Of a DNA stretch of 64,000 bases, positions 11,622-22,997 are shown piece by piece. The notes below the pieces were generated by a model. That model was not told the origin of the DNA, ran no database searches, and worked only from the letters and a program-made list of their open reading frames with translations. The stretch is taken from positions 116,873 through 180,872 of the forward strand of contig VDMD01000054.1 of NCBI GenBank assembly GCA_007026445.1, written 5' to 3'. Made by a program: the position numbers and the translations under genes. Numbering within the stretch: the stretch's first letter is position 1; each line of letters starts with the position of its first letter. Source of the DNA: Schizophyllum amplum (lineage: Eukaryota; Basidiomycota; Agaricomycetes; Agaricales; Schizophyllaceae).

Positions 11622-14600
11622 ATGAAGAGCGCATTCCTCGTCGCAGCCGCGGCGTCGCTCGTCGCCCCAGCGCTCGCGATGTACGTCGACCCCGCACTCC
11701 TCGATGCCTGTGCGGGGTACGACGCGTCGAACGTCTACACGGACGGCACGAAGCTCACCGCGACGCTCAATCTCGCGGGAGACTGTGCTGTCTTCGGGGA
11801 CGATGTATCCGAGTTGGCGCTCGAGGTCACCTACGAGACCAGTGCGTGATGCGTCTTGCTCATCAACGTCCGTACTCACGCCCAGTACAGAGAGCCGCAT
11901 CCATGTCAAGATCTCAGACGCGGCTCAGCCACGCTATGAGGTGCCCGAGGTTGTCGTCGCGCGCCCAACGATCACGGAAGGCGCCAGTCCAAGACACGGC
12001 CGAGATCCAGTTCAACTACACGGAGTCGCCGTTCTCGTTCTCCATCTTCCGCACAAACACGTCGGAGGTGCTTTTCTCAACCGCGTCGCACCCGATCATC
12101 TTCGAGGACCAGTACCTGCGCCTCCAGACGACTCTTCCCGAGAACGCGAACATCTACGGTCTCGGCGAGCACACCAACAGCTTCCGCCTCGACAACCACA
12201 ACACTACACTCACGATGGTTCGTGTTTCCCTGTGCTTTGCTATGACGTCAACTGATTCTTCTTCCAGTTCAACCGTGATGCCTACGGTGTGCCCAACACG
12301 ACGAACTTGTACGGCTCGCACCCGATCTACCAAGAACACCGCGAGACTGGCACGCACGGCGTCCTGCTGCTCAACTCAAATGGCATGGACATCAAGCTCA
12401 ACCAGACGGACGGCGAAGCCTCCACTCTCGAGTACAACGTTGTCGGAGGTATCCTCGATCTCTACTTCTTCTCCGGCAGCGAGACCGACCCTGCCGCGGT
12501 GGCTCGCCAATACGCCGAGCTCGTTGGCCTCCCTGTGGAGATGCCATACTGGGGCTATGGGCTGCACAACTGTCGCTACGGATACACCGGTAAGCATCCT
12601 CCTTCCAACTGCGATGCTTAAGTACTGAACGTGGCCCAGACTTCGTCGATGTTGCCGATGTTATCGTCAACTACTCGGTTGCTGGCATTCCCTTGGAGAC
12701 CATGTGGACGGATATCGGTCAGTGACTTTCTTCTGATATTACCGGTGCATGCGACTAACCAAAGCAGACTACATGTACAAGCGTCAGACCTTCAGCCTTG
12801 ACCCGGACTACTTCCCGTTGGACCGGATGCAGGAGGTCATCGACTATCTTCACGCGCACGAGCAGCAGTATAGTAGTGTTGACATTTTCCGCCGTATGCT
12901 GTCACCACATCATATCAAGTCCTCATGACGGATCCGGCGGTGGCATATGCCCCCAACTCCAGCTATGAGGCGTACGACAGGGGTGTCGAGATGGATGTCT
13001 TCCTCAAGGGCGACAACGGGAGCGACTTCCTTGGATTGGTGTGGCCAGGTATGTCTTTGGCTGGAGCACCATTTGCTCGAGACTGACCGTCATTAATAGG
13101 CGTCACTGTCTACCCCGGTTCGTCTTGAGTCATCCTTGCCTCATGCTTAAGTAGCTGACGAGATTTCATATAGACTGGTTCAATGCCAAGGCGCAGGAGT
13201 ACTGGACGTACATGTACTCGAAGTTCTACGATCCCGAGACCGGTCTCGATATTGACGGCGCCTGGATCGACATGAACGAGCCTGCCAGCGTGAGCAAGAA
13301 CTATCTCGGCCTCATTGATGCTGACTCTTGCTTCAGTTCTTCGACACCACGTCCAACGAGACCATCTGGGAGCAGTGTGTATCTCAGGGCTTCCTCCTAA
13401 CCGCACCACCAGTGCTCCTGACCACGACGCCGTGATCTTCGACAACGCTACCGTCAGCAGGCGGGAGAAGCGCGACATCATGAACCCCCCTTACTCGATC
13501 GACAACGCTGCGGGCTCGCTCTCGTCGAAGACCGCCTTCGTGAGTGCATTTCATGTGCTCTCGCTCAGACCCAGGCTGATTGTTTTGTCTGTAGATGAAC
13601 TCGGTTCACGCGAACGGCCTCCTCGAGTACAACACGCATAACCTGTTCGGCGCTATGATGAACAACGCGACACGCCAGGCGATGCTGGCGCGCCGTCCGG
13701 GCCTTCGCCCGCTCATCATTACGCGGTCGACGGTGCGTTTGTCTGCCATGTATCAGTGTAGGGTCTCTCTGACAATCTACATACAGTTCGTCGGCTCTGG
13801 TGCCCTTGTTGGTAAATGGCTCGGCGACAACTTGAGCACGTGGGTGCACTACCGCAACTCTATCGCTGGTATACTCGGCATGGCCAGCGTTTACCAGGTT
13901 CCCATGGTCGGCGCTGACATCTGTGGCTTCGGTAAGTCGAGTCGACGAAGCTTTTGTGGCGCGCATGACTGACTGACTCTTTTCAGGTGGAAACACGACG
14001 GAGACACTATGCGCACGGTGGGCGATGCTTGGCGCGTTCTACCCCTTCATGCGCAACGTGAGCCTCTTCTTGCCTACCTGTCGTTGCATTCGCTGATGTA
14101 CGGCTAGCATAACGGCGACACAAGCATCAGCCAGGAGTTTTACCTGTGGGACACGGTACCGAAGCAGCCAAGAACGCGATCGACACGCGCTACCGTCTGT
14201 TGGACTACATATACACGGCCATGCACAAGCAGCACGTCGACGGTACCCCACTCATACATCCCCTCTGGCACGCATACCCCAAGGATGTGAACACCTACCC
14301 CATCGACACGCAGTTCCTCTTCGGCCCCTCCATCATGGTCTCCCCGTCATTGAAGAGAACTCGACGACCGTCACTGCTTACCTCCCTGACGATGTCCTGT
14401 ATGACTGGTCAACTCTCACCGTCGTGCAGGGCCAGGGCATGAACGTCACCCTGAACGCGAGCTTTACGGAGATTCCGGTGCATATCCGCGGCGGCGCGGT
14501 CCTTCCCGTGCGCGTCTCTAGTGCGATGACCACCGCCGAGCTGCGCCGCCAGGACTTCGAGCTCATCGTTGCGCCCGGGCAGGACGGCACGGCTTCGGGC

Positions 14601-14881
14601 AGCCTCTACGTCGACGACGGTGTCAGCGTCGAGCAGGATGCCACCACAGAGGTGGAGTTCGGCTACGCAGATGGGACGCTGACTGTGGACGGCAAGTTCG
14701 ACTACGATGTTGGTGTCCAGGTCGCGCGCGTGCGCGTCCTCGGCGTTGGGCAGGAGCCTTGTGCCGTCACGCTGGACGGGGAGACGTGGACGGCGTGACC
14801 TACAATGCGACGACAGGAGTGTTGGATGTGCCCGTTGGTCGGGCTCTTGATTCTGGGTTTCACGTTGCAGCTGGAGTCTGA
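11622..14881 (+). CDS. GH31 alpha-glucosidase, secreted; about seven one-base frame breaks
   Basis: The start gives a signal peptide ([19 protein letters not shown]). About twelve short introns split the gene. Family 31 landmarks are present in order: [56 protein letters not shown], the nucleophile region [11 protein letters not shown] near 13257-13289, a long C-terminal module with [17 protein letters not shown] (acid/base region) near 13909-14000, and a C-terminal beta domain. It should release glucose from the non-reducing ends of starch, glycogen or maltose outside the cell. Frame breaks sit near 11885, 11965, 11976, 13388, 14156, 14343 and 14788; each is repaired by one added base, and most fall in or beside short G or C runs. 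There is no in-frame nonsense codon, so I favour sequence error over pseudogene. The end with the repair is TGA 14879-14881; without it translation stops at 14798. Confidence 0.85.
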
Positions 14882-15267
14882 GTAGGATGGGGGGATGAAG
14901 GAAGTTGATGTATAAAAGGTTACTGGATGCTCCTGTTCGACGACGAACGGATGGGCTACTGATGCGCTATCTTTATTCTTACCACTATCTAATAGCTTCA
15001 TGCAATACAGTTTCTACCGCAATGTGCAAGGAAGGAGATAGTGACGACGCGCTACCGGCCTACCGCTGTTAGTTTAGCAAAAAGAGGGATGGCCATATGA
15101 ATAAACGAGCGATCACGGGATCGCGTTATATAGTGTAGGGCTTTGTTTGTCTTCGTCTTCAGACGACCCTTGTTGGTCAGAAATTTTCAACACGCCTCGC
15201 TCTCATCATCTAAACAAACCACTTCCTACGTCTAACGCCCAAGCTCTCTTCATACAGACGCACCAGC
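14882..15267. other. Intergenic region
   Basis: About 390 bases between the GH31 gene and the F-box gene; no gene or repeat recognised. Confidence 0.5.
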
Positions 15268-16973
15268 ATGACGCCGGACGCAGAGGTCGCGATGCACGAG
15301 ACAACGCAACTTGTTGATTCTGCTATCCAGACACCAGCTGTGGTACGTGGAGGCTGAGAGCCTCGACGACGACTTCTGCGAATAGTATATTCACGCTTCG
15401 GTAGCTTGACAGTGACTTCTTGCACGTCATCCTCCACAATGAACTTCCATCTGCGATACAAGCCCGACAGATCCCCGGGCTGGTCCAGGAGAGGGAAAAG
15501 CAGGTTCGCGACCTCCGTTTACACATCGACCGTCTCCGTGCTCTCGAAGTGAAGGAGAAGCAGGCCGCTCTCGAGCTCCACGCATTGCGATGCGCGTCCG
15601 CGTCTCCTGTGCGCCGCTTGCCCTCGGAGCTGCTCGTAGAGGTCTTCGCCTGCTGCCAGAGTAACGACGACTCGTACATGTCGTCCATGACCGTCAGTCA
15701 TGTATGCTATCGATGGCGCGCAGTCGCTTTCGGAGCCGCGCGGCTTTGGACTCGGCTCACGGTGACCAGAACCTACGCGCGGACCTATGACCTGCATCTG
15801 CCGCAGATCGTGGCCTGGTTTGCGCGAGCATCGCCCCTCCCTGTCGACATCCATATCAACTCGAAAGTAGCGCGGGAGTACGGTACCCCGGCACCTGCAT
15901 ATCCCCTATTCGCCACGAGCAGTGCGCCACAGCTTTCTGCTCAAGTCCGAAAACTCGTTCTCCATCCCATGTGTCACCAGGACGTAGAGGAGGCGCTGTA
16001 TATTCCTGGTGCATCCTTTCCTCAGCTCACGCATCTTGAGGTTCACGAACCCGATGTCAACTTGGGCGAGGCGGTCATAGTAATTTCGCTTTTCGGAGAT
16101 GCATGTCATTGCCCTAAATTGCGAACCGTCGTCCTAGGCGACTTGACCGGACTCACGTCCCAAGCAATGCCTCGTGGCTTTCCTCTTCCGTGGTATCAAC
16201 TGGAAATACTGTCAATCGACGGTTTCGTCGCCTACGACGCCGTCTGCACTGTGTTCCTCAGCTGCAGCCGACTTTTGAAAGCACAACTATCCGGGGAAGA
16301 CTTTGGGGACAACGTGGTCGGACTCGATCTATCGAAGTACGCTGGGACTGTGTTCTCATCGCTCGAGGACTTAGACTTGGAGTTGAGCATGTTCCCGAGC
16401 AACATCACCAACCTGGCCCACTACCCTGCATTGACGAAGTTCAGGCTAAGCTCCGCTGACTCCGACTGGTCCTGCGAGGATCATCATGCCGAACTGCTGG
16501 CGTTGGTAGGCCATATGCCGATGTTGACCGACCTGACGCTGGTAGCATTCAACCTGAGCCGCAGTACACACGAAGAGGTCGGTTCTGGTGAAGACAGCAT
16601 CACATCCATCCTCGCACATCTTCCAACACTCCACACGCTTCGTCTCGAATATTGCTACGTGCACATCTCACTCTTCACCCGCCTTCGAGTACAAGCTTCC
16701 CAGCCTGTCATCTTGCCACATCTCGAAACCCTCGAACTCTCCGCTACACAGTTCGTCGGGACCATACCTGAAGGGACCGCGTGTGGTGTGGAGGAGCTGT
16801 ATGGCGCCGTGAAATCCCGAGCCACTTCTGCAGGCCAGGTGGAGCGTATGCGACGCCTACGTGTCGGCCTACCTTTCGGAAATATCGAGCGTAGGAAGGG
16901 CGAGCCGTACGCTAGCCTTTCCGAGAAACTGCGTTCTTTGGGCCCGGAGGTGCGCGTCCGAATTTATAAATAA
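15268..16973 (+). CDS. F-box-like protein with leucine-rich C-terminal region (copy 1)
   Basis: Exon 1 (15268-15342, MTPDAEVAMHETTQLVD...) joins in phase through intron 15343-15470 to exon 2 beginning IPGLVQEREKQVRD. I chose this start because the large frame itself has no early ATG. The protein has about 525 residues: a short coiled coil, then the F-box-like signature SPVRRLPSELLVEVFACC with VSHVCYRWRAVAFGAARLWT, then irregular leucine-rich stretches (FPQLTHLEV, FSSLEDLDLEL, LPTLHTLRLEYC, LPHLETLELS). This is the common agaricomycete F-box architecture, a substrate adaptor of SCF ubiquitin ligases through Skp1. No frame breaks are seen. A paralogue lies inverted at 44871-46370. The substrate is unknown. 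Confidence 0.8.
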
Positions 16974-17039
16974 TCAGTGCGTTCAAACCTTCCAACTTCC
17001 TTGTGATGGTGCTCACGACCTGCTTCGGTGCATATAGGT

Positions 17040-17277
17040 ACTGTACTCGTAGTACAAGCACTGGCGTCGCGACAAGGCGGGTGGAGATGACATACGCGAA
17101 TGGGGCGCTCACAGTGGGCGGCAATTTCGAGTATGGTGCATGCGTAAAGCTAGCAAGCGTGCACTTTCTGGGCATCGCATGGGAGCGTCATGTTGGGTGG
17201 AGGTGGCGGACTTCGAATGCAGGGCGCGCCGAATGTGCCTATCGGGCGCGCCCTCGACGCAGGATTCTGGCGTAGAG
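17040..17277 (+). pseudogene. Relic of a GH31 C-terminal domain
   Basis: The translation contains VEMTYANGALTVGGNFEYG followed by VKLASVHFLGI and, in a shifted frame, NVPIGRALDAGF. The functional GH31 gene upstream has, in the same order, [28 protein letters not shown] and [12 protein letters not shown]. No other part of a GH31 gene is present. It lies only about 70 bases past the F-box stop codon and has no start or catalytic region, so it is a dead fragment of a second, diverged GH31 copy. Confidence 0.7.
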
Positions 17278-17322
17278 ACGATGTGGACTGGAGCGTATAT
17301 TTCCTGTATCACTTCTGCGAGA

Positions 17323-17365
17323 CTTGAAGCTTGAAGCTTGAAGCTTGAAGCTTGAAGCTTGAAGC
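17323..17365. repeat. Tandem 7-base repeat (CTTGAAG)
   Basis: Six perfect copies of CTTGAAG plus one base, just after the GH31 relic and in non-coding sequence. Confidence 0.95.
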
Positions 17366-17807
17366 GTTATCATCGAAGGCATGCCTCATTGGAGCCTTAT
17401 CACTATGTTTTCACAAGGACATCAAAGTAGCCCCGTTGAAGTGAAGGAAGAATGGAAGCCGCGGTCACTCACGCGCACGCATCGAGCCGCAGGACGACAA
17501 TTGTTCTCAGGGCCTAGTAGCAACGACTGCATGCGAGAAGGTTCCCATGAATTGAGTGGCGGTTCGTAAATTCTATGGCAGATAGTAAGGATACATCTAA
17601 CGTGCATCTAACAGTTAGCGTGTGAGTAAAGTACAGCGTATTAGCACGGCGTGCCCAGCAAAGGACGACATATCCATGAAGTTACGAACAGGCCCCTCTC
17701 TCCTATGTAGGCGTCGTCCGCGCGAAGGGCGCTCCATCCCGTGAGTATCTCGCAAGACATGATCGTGTAGTGTAAGGTAAATGTACTTTTCGTCGCCGTC
17801 GATACGC
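17366..17807. other. Intergenic region downstream of GGC1
   Basis: About 440 bases 3' of the minus-strand carrier gene. No gene recognised. Confidence 0.5.
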
Positions 17808-18968
17808 TTAGACGTAGGTCGCAAACAAGGGGATCAGCGACTGTGCGAGCGTGTAGCTGAAGATCAGCTTGGGGCCGACAACGAGGATCTAAAGGAGAGC
17901 GTCAGGACGGATAAAGGGTTAAAATGCGAGCCGCGCACCTTCGGTGTAAGACCCTTGAACAGCGCGCCCGCGCCTCATCCTTGATTAGGTCCTTGATGAC
18001 CTTAACGCCAGAGACCTTGTTCTCGAAGTTGGCGTTCTGGATGCGCGTCTTGACCGTGTCAAGCGGGGCGGCGACGGCGATGGATGCGACCGCGCCGGCA
18101 ATGGACGCGACGAAGTTCTGTGACCAGGTCGCCTGGGAGTAGTCCTTGACGCCCAGGACGTAGTCCTTCGTGAATGCGGATGCACCGAAGAGCTGGTTAT
18201 GACTGCGTTAGCGAATGGTCAATATTTAACGCCTGTGCACGCACAGAGAACGAGCCAGGCGCGTTGCGCGCCATCGTCCAGCCCCAGCCACGGTACAACG
18301 TCTTGCCCTCCTCCGCAAAGATGCGGAGGAACCCTCGTCCACGGAATGCCTCCGGGTTTGTCTGGCGCTTGATCTTCAGCACGTCCAGCGGGAGCAGGAC
18401 CTATGTGAACAGCATCAGTCACCGCCTCCGCCGCGACAGCTCTGCACACGTACGACTTCGCCGATGCCAGTAAGACTGCCCGCGGTAGCCTGCATCATGA
18501 GCTTGCCATTCCGCTCGCCGAATGCGCGCGTGAAGCCATCCTTGTAGTTCCGCGTGATGATGTCGTTGAACCACGGCTGGCCGCCGAACTTGTATATCCG
18601 CTGCGCGACCTTGTACCCCGCCGCGTACCCAAGACCGGGGAAGAGGGAAAGGAACTTCTTCCCTAGGGGCGCCGTGGCGTAGTCGCGGAAGAGAATCGGC
18701 TGGAGCGTGGCCATGGACACCTAGGGGAACCATTACAACTTGTCGGCTGCGTACGGGACGGCGCGGCGTACCTTCGCCTTGTTGCTCATGAGACGCTTTG
18801 CAATCGTGTCCACCGGGTGGAAAATCATGAGCTCAGCAATGCCTAGGTATCTCTGGCGTCAATAATTATGTTGCACTTGTCGTACGCGCGGAACGCACCT
18901 GAGGTGCCGGATCCGAGGACACGAGCCATGCCGGACTCCTTGCTCTTGCCAGTCATAGGGGGAGACAT
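17808..18968 (-). CDS. GGC1: Mitochondrial GTP/GDP carrier; one frame break
   Basis: The minus-strand exons spell a mitochondrial carrier very close to yeast Ggc1. They include MSPPMTGKSKESGMARVLGS, IAELMIFHPVDTIAKRLMSN, LGKKFLSLFPGLGYAAGYKV, RIYKFGGQPWFNDI, LLPLDVLKIKRQTNPEAFRG, LYRGWGWTMARNAPGSFS, DYSQATWSQNF, APLDTVKTRIQN and GPKLIFSYTLAQSLIPLF. The three carrier signatures (HPVDTIAKR, LPLDVLKIK, APLDTVKTR) and six helices are present. The protein exchanges GTP for GDP across the inner membrane and affects mitochondrial iron and nucleotide balance. Introns are ~50 bases. The start ATG is at 18968 (an open frame extends upstream, but this Met matches the family start) and the stop is at 17808-17810. 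One base is missing at the CC at 17973-17974 (GG on the coding strand) in the stretch before LFKGLTPK, in a gene expected to be functional. Confidence 0.92.
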
Positions 18969-19380
18969 TTTGTAAGATACAGCAGCAACGAAGGGACTGG
19001 GAGAACGACGACAACGACGGAGACGGAGGCGGGGAGGACGACGGGGACGACGAAGCGGAAGAAGAAGCGGGGTGCGCCAAAAATTGAAGAGAATTTGCCC
19101 GTTTAGGGAATTTGATCGCATTCAAAATCCGAACAATGCATTCCAGAATCCATTCGGATCAAAGGCCATTGCAGCCCAGGCCTTCTTCAACTTGAACTTC
19201 ATCCTCATGCCTTCGAGTGAATCAAGCTAAGTAGTCAAGGCCTCTGCGTGCTAATGATTGTCCCAGCGGAGCCTACCCTCAAGAGACCAACCACAAGAAC
19301 CACGGGGAAGATATGGAAAACCGATCATTCCCTCGCGGCTTCTACACCTCCGCACGCTCCGCGTGCCTGATGCTGAGCGC
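18969..19380. other. Intergenic region upstream of GGC1
   Basis: About 410 bases; a pyrimidine-rich stretch on the minus strand just upstream of the GGC1 start (about 19000-19080) looks like its 5' leader. Nothing else recognised. Confidence 0.4.
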
Positions 19381-21330
19381 ACCCGCCGTTGCGCGCCAGG
19401 ACGGGCCAGTGGCAGCAGGTTTCCCGAACCTCTATTCAGCGTGGTATCCAGTACACACGTCCTTGTACACTAGCATACAACGAACACATCAATTCTCGCT
19501 CGACTTGATCGTCGGAATCACGTTCAGTAGGGTACGTACTATCTACAGACAAGCACAGATGTGCACGCTTGAGTATTGCTGCAGGAAACGCGTGAGCGAC
19601 CGCACGACAAGCCGAGGGAGCATAACACTACAAACCACAGTAATAGAGACGATGAGATAACGGAAACAACCGGGCACGGAAAACCACCAGTGGGACGTCA
19701 GAAGGTAGGGTAGAACACGAATGGTGCAGAGACACGAATGAAGCAGAAAGAAAGCGATCGAGGAGGGAACAAGACGACGAGCGGGCCAGCGCGCGAGCCC
19801 GCGGTAGCAGCCAGGCATGGGGATATCGTCGTGTATCCAAGAACGTGAGCCATCCCACTGGGCCAGCATGACATGGACTCCGGTCTATGCCTGCTCAGGC
19901 ATGGGTATGAACGATCGTGAGGGTCGAAGGAAGGAGGAGGGAGCGAGGGCGGGAGGGGGCTTATAGGCCGTGCGCGGCGCGGCGTTGGGAGCGCGCGTGG
20001 GCGTTGATGGCGCGGCGCTCGGGTATCGAGGGGTCTTCCCGGGCTTTGCGCTCGGCGGCGGCGCGGGCAAGGTCGCGCTTGAGGCTGCGGCGGGATGCGC
20101 GCGAGCGGCACTGGCCGGTGGCGGACGAGGCAGCGGAGGACGACGACCATGTGGACGACTCCTCGCTCGACACGGAGGAAGAGGCGGGCTCCTCCCAGGT
20201 AGAGGTCGAGGCGGGCTCCTCCCAGTCGAAGTGACGCGGCTCTTCCAGGAGAGCTGGGCTCTTCCCAAGCAGAGGTCGAGGACGGCTCTTCCCACGAGGA
20301 GGTCGAGGCCGGCTCCTCGTAAGAGGAGGATCGGAGTCGGCGGGCATGACAGCGGCGACGTTGCCCGTGGCAGCGGAGGTGTCGGAAGACGAGGCCGGGA
20401 CGACGACGAGTCGTCATGGGCGTGTACGAGATCTGGCTGTCGCTGAAGATGTCGGTCTGGGCACCGTGCTTGAAGCCGCACTTGTCGTTGAAGCCCGGGG
20501 ACGCCCACTCGCCGTTGGCCTGCTTGCGGTTGTCGACGTTGATATTGTCGATACCGTCGGCCTGGTGCCAGACCAAGAGCTGCTTGGCACCCTGCACGCA
20601 CGAAGAGTCGTCGAACTCGCAGTACGACGGGGCTGGGGCGCGGCCAGAGCGTGGGTGTTCGTGGCGCCGGTACCTTGCAGCGGTAGGCGTTCAAGAACAT
20701 GTTTGCCTCGCCGCAGCCGTTCGGGATCCAGCTCCAGGCGCAGATGCAGCCGCCTTCCGGGCAAGCTGGCAGGTCGGGGACCTCGTACTCGTAGTCGACG
20801 GTGATCCAGGGGGCGTGCTGGTTGACGGAGAAGACGACCATGTCCTCGAGGCCGACCGAGTTGATGTCGGACTTGTAGGCGATGGCGAAGGCGGAGCCGG
20901 CGACCATGGACGCGTTCTGCGCGTGAATGTTGGGTGAGGTGACGCAGTCGGGCTGGTTCTGGAGGACGTGTTAGCGGCGGAAATAAACGCGTTAGGCTAC
21001 GAACCTCGTTGACATCGTAGCCAGTAAGGCCATCGACGAAACCAGTGTAGAACTTGCCACCCCAACCGTAGTTGGTATGGGCGCGGGAGCTCGCGAACTG
21101 AACCTTCATCACACCGTTGGCGGGACTGTAGATGGTATGAGCGGTGAACAGCATGCAGGGGAACTATGCACGCACACTTCCATGAATTCGCCATCAGGGG
21201 GAGGGTCGTTCTTGCACTACGGGCCGGCGCTGGCCAACATCGTACGTGGATGCTGTGAGCAACTGCAGCGAGGGGGAGAAGAGAGACGCGACGGGGGAAA
21301 TGACCGGGCGCTGGCGACCGCCATGGCTAG
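19381..21330. repeat. Segmental duplication, left copy
   Basis: This segment matches 29761-32090 almost base for base over long stretches, in the same orientation, including ~550 bases of 3' flank beyond the gene. Relative to the right copy it lacks about 325 bases corresponding to 31567-31891 (joint at 21221) and carries several small indels. Confidence 0.9.
19961..21240 (-). pseudogene. AA14-like LPMO gene, 5'-truncated and frameshifted copy
   Basis: Copy of the gene at 30305-31908. It retains MVAGSAFAIAYKSDINSVGL, LPACPEGGCICAWSWIPNGCG and the downstream Ser-rich tail in fragments. The first exons are gone: the segment encoding most of the signal peptide, the N-terminal histidine and the next ~60 residues is deleted, leaving the initiating MLAS followed by unrelated codons. 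Without the N-terminal His it cannot form a copper histidine brace. Further one-base differences from the right copy (for example near 20334 and 20415) shift frame in the tail. Some of these could be sequence errors, but the deletion cannot. Confidence 0.8.
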
Positions 21331-22215
21331 TGATAGTGATAGTGAGGGGGTGACGGAAGCGCAGAACGTAGGTCACTAGGTGCCGATCAAGCCAGGACCG
21401 CCTATTCAGCGGTGTGTCGGACCGGTTGCGTCGCAGTCACTGTCTGCGTCACGCGCTTACAGCTGGATTGAGCGGCGTGACATGGATGTGTGTTGTTTGG
21501 CGTGTTTCTGCAACTTCTTCTTTTTGGCTATGTCGACTTCGTGCCCCGAACATGTTTTCGCTCTCGGATGGTTGCATACATCTACTACACACGACTACAA
21601 GCACTTTCTGTTTCTTCAGCTAGCCGAGGATAGTACTTCCTGGCCGCCTATTCCCTCCACCTCGTCCTCCTCCCCAGACATCTCCACATGTCACTTTACG
21701 GCACCCGTTACCTATACCGCCGGCCACTTCAGCTCCCATTCTTAGGCCTCTCTCTCTAGCTGTGATTCTGGCTTTATTCCATGTCAATGAGAACATGTAT
21801 AGGGTGCTCCATGCCAAACACCAAGGCCCTAGCTCTCCTCTATCCTCCACCTTGCCACATTCTCTCCCTAGCCCATTATTTATCTCCTCCCTGTGACTGC
21901 CTCGTTTTATGATCGTTGCTGCCGGAACACAACCTCTGACAGCACGGAACAGTGCCACATCTCAATTCACCGTCAGCAAATGCACGAGGATTTGTTTGGG
22001 AAAGCCATTGCATTCACTGAGACTAGCTACTACTTTGACAGAGTACAATAGTAACAAATGCAGCTCGTATACACACGAAATAACATAACATACCCTGTCG
22101 CCCGCATATACTCACCTTGCTCGCAAGGCACTCCCGCCTCGAAAGAGCACTCGTCAAGCTCGCCCTCGCAGACGACAATCCCTTGCTTCACGACTTTGGT
22201 GAACGTCAGTCTCTC
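21331..22215. other. Gene-poor interval between the AA14-like copies, first part
   Basis: About 0.9 kb with no recognisable coding region; translations of the open frames show no domain. Confidence 0.5.
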
Positions 22216-22640
22216 GCCTTAAAAGGGCGATCAGCGGACGTCAATACATTGCCTCACGACATCGTCGGCCACTCTGTCGAGGCCGCTCGCCGGACGTCGA
22301 TACGTTGCCTCGCGAGTTTGGCGGGCGTGGATTCGTCACGGTCGCACTGATCTCGCGGCTCGTCGTCGCACTGATCTCGCGGCTCGTCGTCGCACTGATC
22401 TCGCAGCTCATCGTGGTCCGGCTCACCTCGCTCGCCGGACGTCGATACGTTGCTTCACGAGTCCGGCGGGCGTGATGTGGCGTCCTGAGTGTGCGATCGT
22501 CGTCCTGCTCGCCGGGAGTCCATAACCTCGCTTCTCGAGTTCGGCGGCCCCTTGTCAGAGTCGCGAGTCCGTCGACCCTCTCTTTGAGTCGCGAGTCGCG
22601 AGTCCCTCGACCTCTCTCGCCGGACGTCGATCCATTGCCT
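22216..22640. repeat. Dispersed degenerate repeat around CCGGACGTCGATACGTTGC
   Basis: The motif or close variants occur near 22229, 22293, 22435 and 22624, often followed by CTCACGAG and then GGCGGGCGTG. The copies are imperfect direct repeats about 65-190 bases apart. Confidence 0.7.
22343..22414. repeat. 24-base minisatellite, three copies
   Basis: Three adjacent 24-base units beginning CGCACTGATCTCGCGG. The first two are identical and the third differs at two bases. Confidence 0.9.
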
Positions 22641-22655
22641 CGACAGCCCTGGTGA

Positions 22656-22780
22656 GTCAGTTTGCGATTCCTAGCCTCTTGTCAGCTCGCGATTCAAAGC
22701 CTCTAGTCAGTTCGCGACTCATAGCCTCTTGTCAGTTCGCGATTCATAGCCTCTAGTCAGTTTGCGATTCATAGCCTCCA
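22656..22780. repeat. 25-base minisatellite, five copies
   Basis: Five consecutive units of 25 bases starting GTCAGTTCGCGATTC, at 22656, 22681, 22706, 22731 and 22756, with a few substitutions. A C-rich partial repeat (units beginning CCTCGCCCCGCCTCTCGCAT) follows to about 22880. Confidence 0.9.
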
Positions 22781-22997
22781 CAAGACCTCGTCAGCGCGGA
22801 CACACACTCCCACTCGCATCCTCGCCCCGCCTCTCGCATCCTCTCCTCGCCCCGCCTCTCGCATCCTCGCCCCGCTCCCCTCATCCCGCCCCCACCCTCG
22901 CAGAACACCACCTCACGCCCTCGCCCCGATAACCCAATGCCTCAAGATTACATAGCGGCACCAGCTCGCCCCGGCCCCAAACACTCGAAACCGCCCG

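Noticed and set aside
12850..12930. Suspected break in the GH31 gene after HAHEQQ
   Set aside because: A GTAGTG donor and AAG acceptor give an in-phase intron ([13 protein letters not shown]), so this site is intact.
13340..14445. Reading the GH31 gene as a true pseudogene
   Set aside because: All lesions are one-base losses, nearly all in short runs, the catalytic motifs are intact, no nonsense substitutions occur, and similar losses affect housekeeping genes.
19885..20907. Long minus-strand frame in the left duplicated copy, apparently a 340-residue protein
   Set aside because: Beyond the first ~80 residues it leaves the frame used by the intact right copy; it is a frameshifted remnant of the AA14-like gene.
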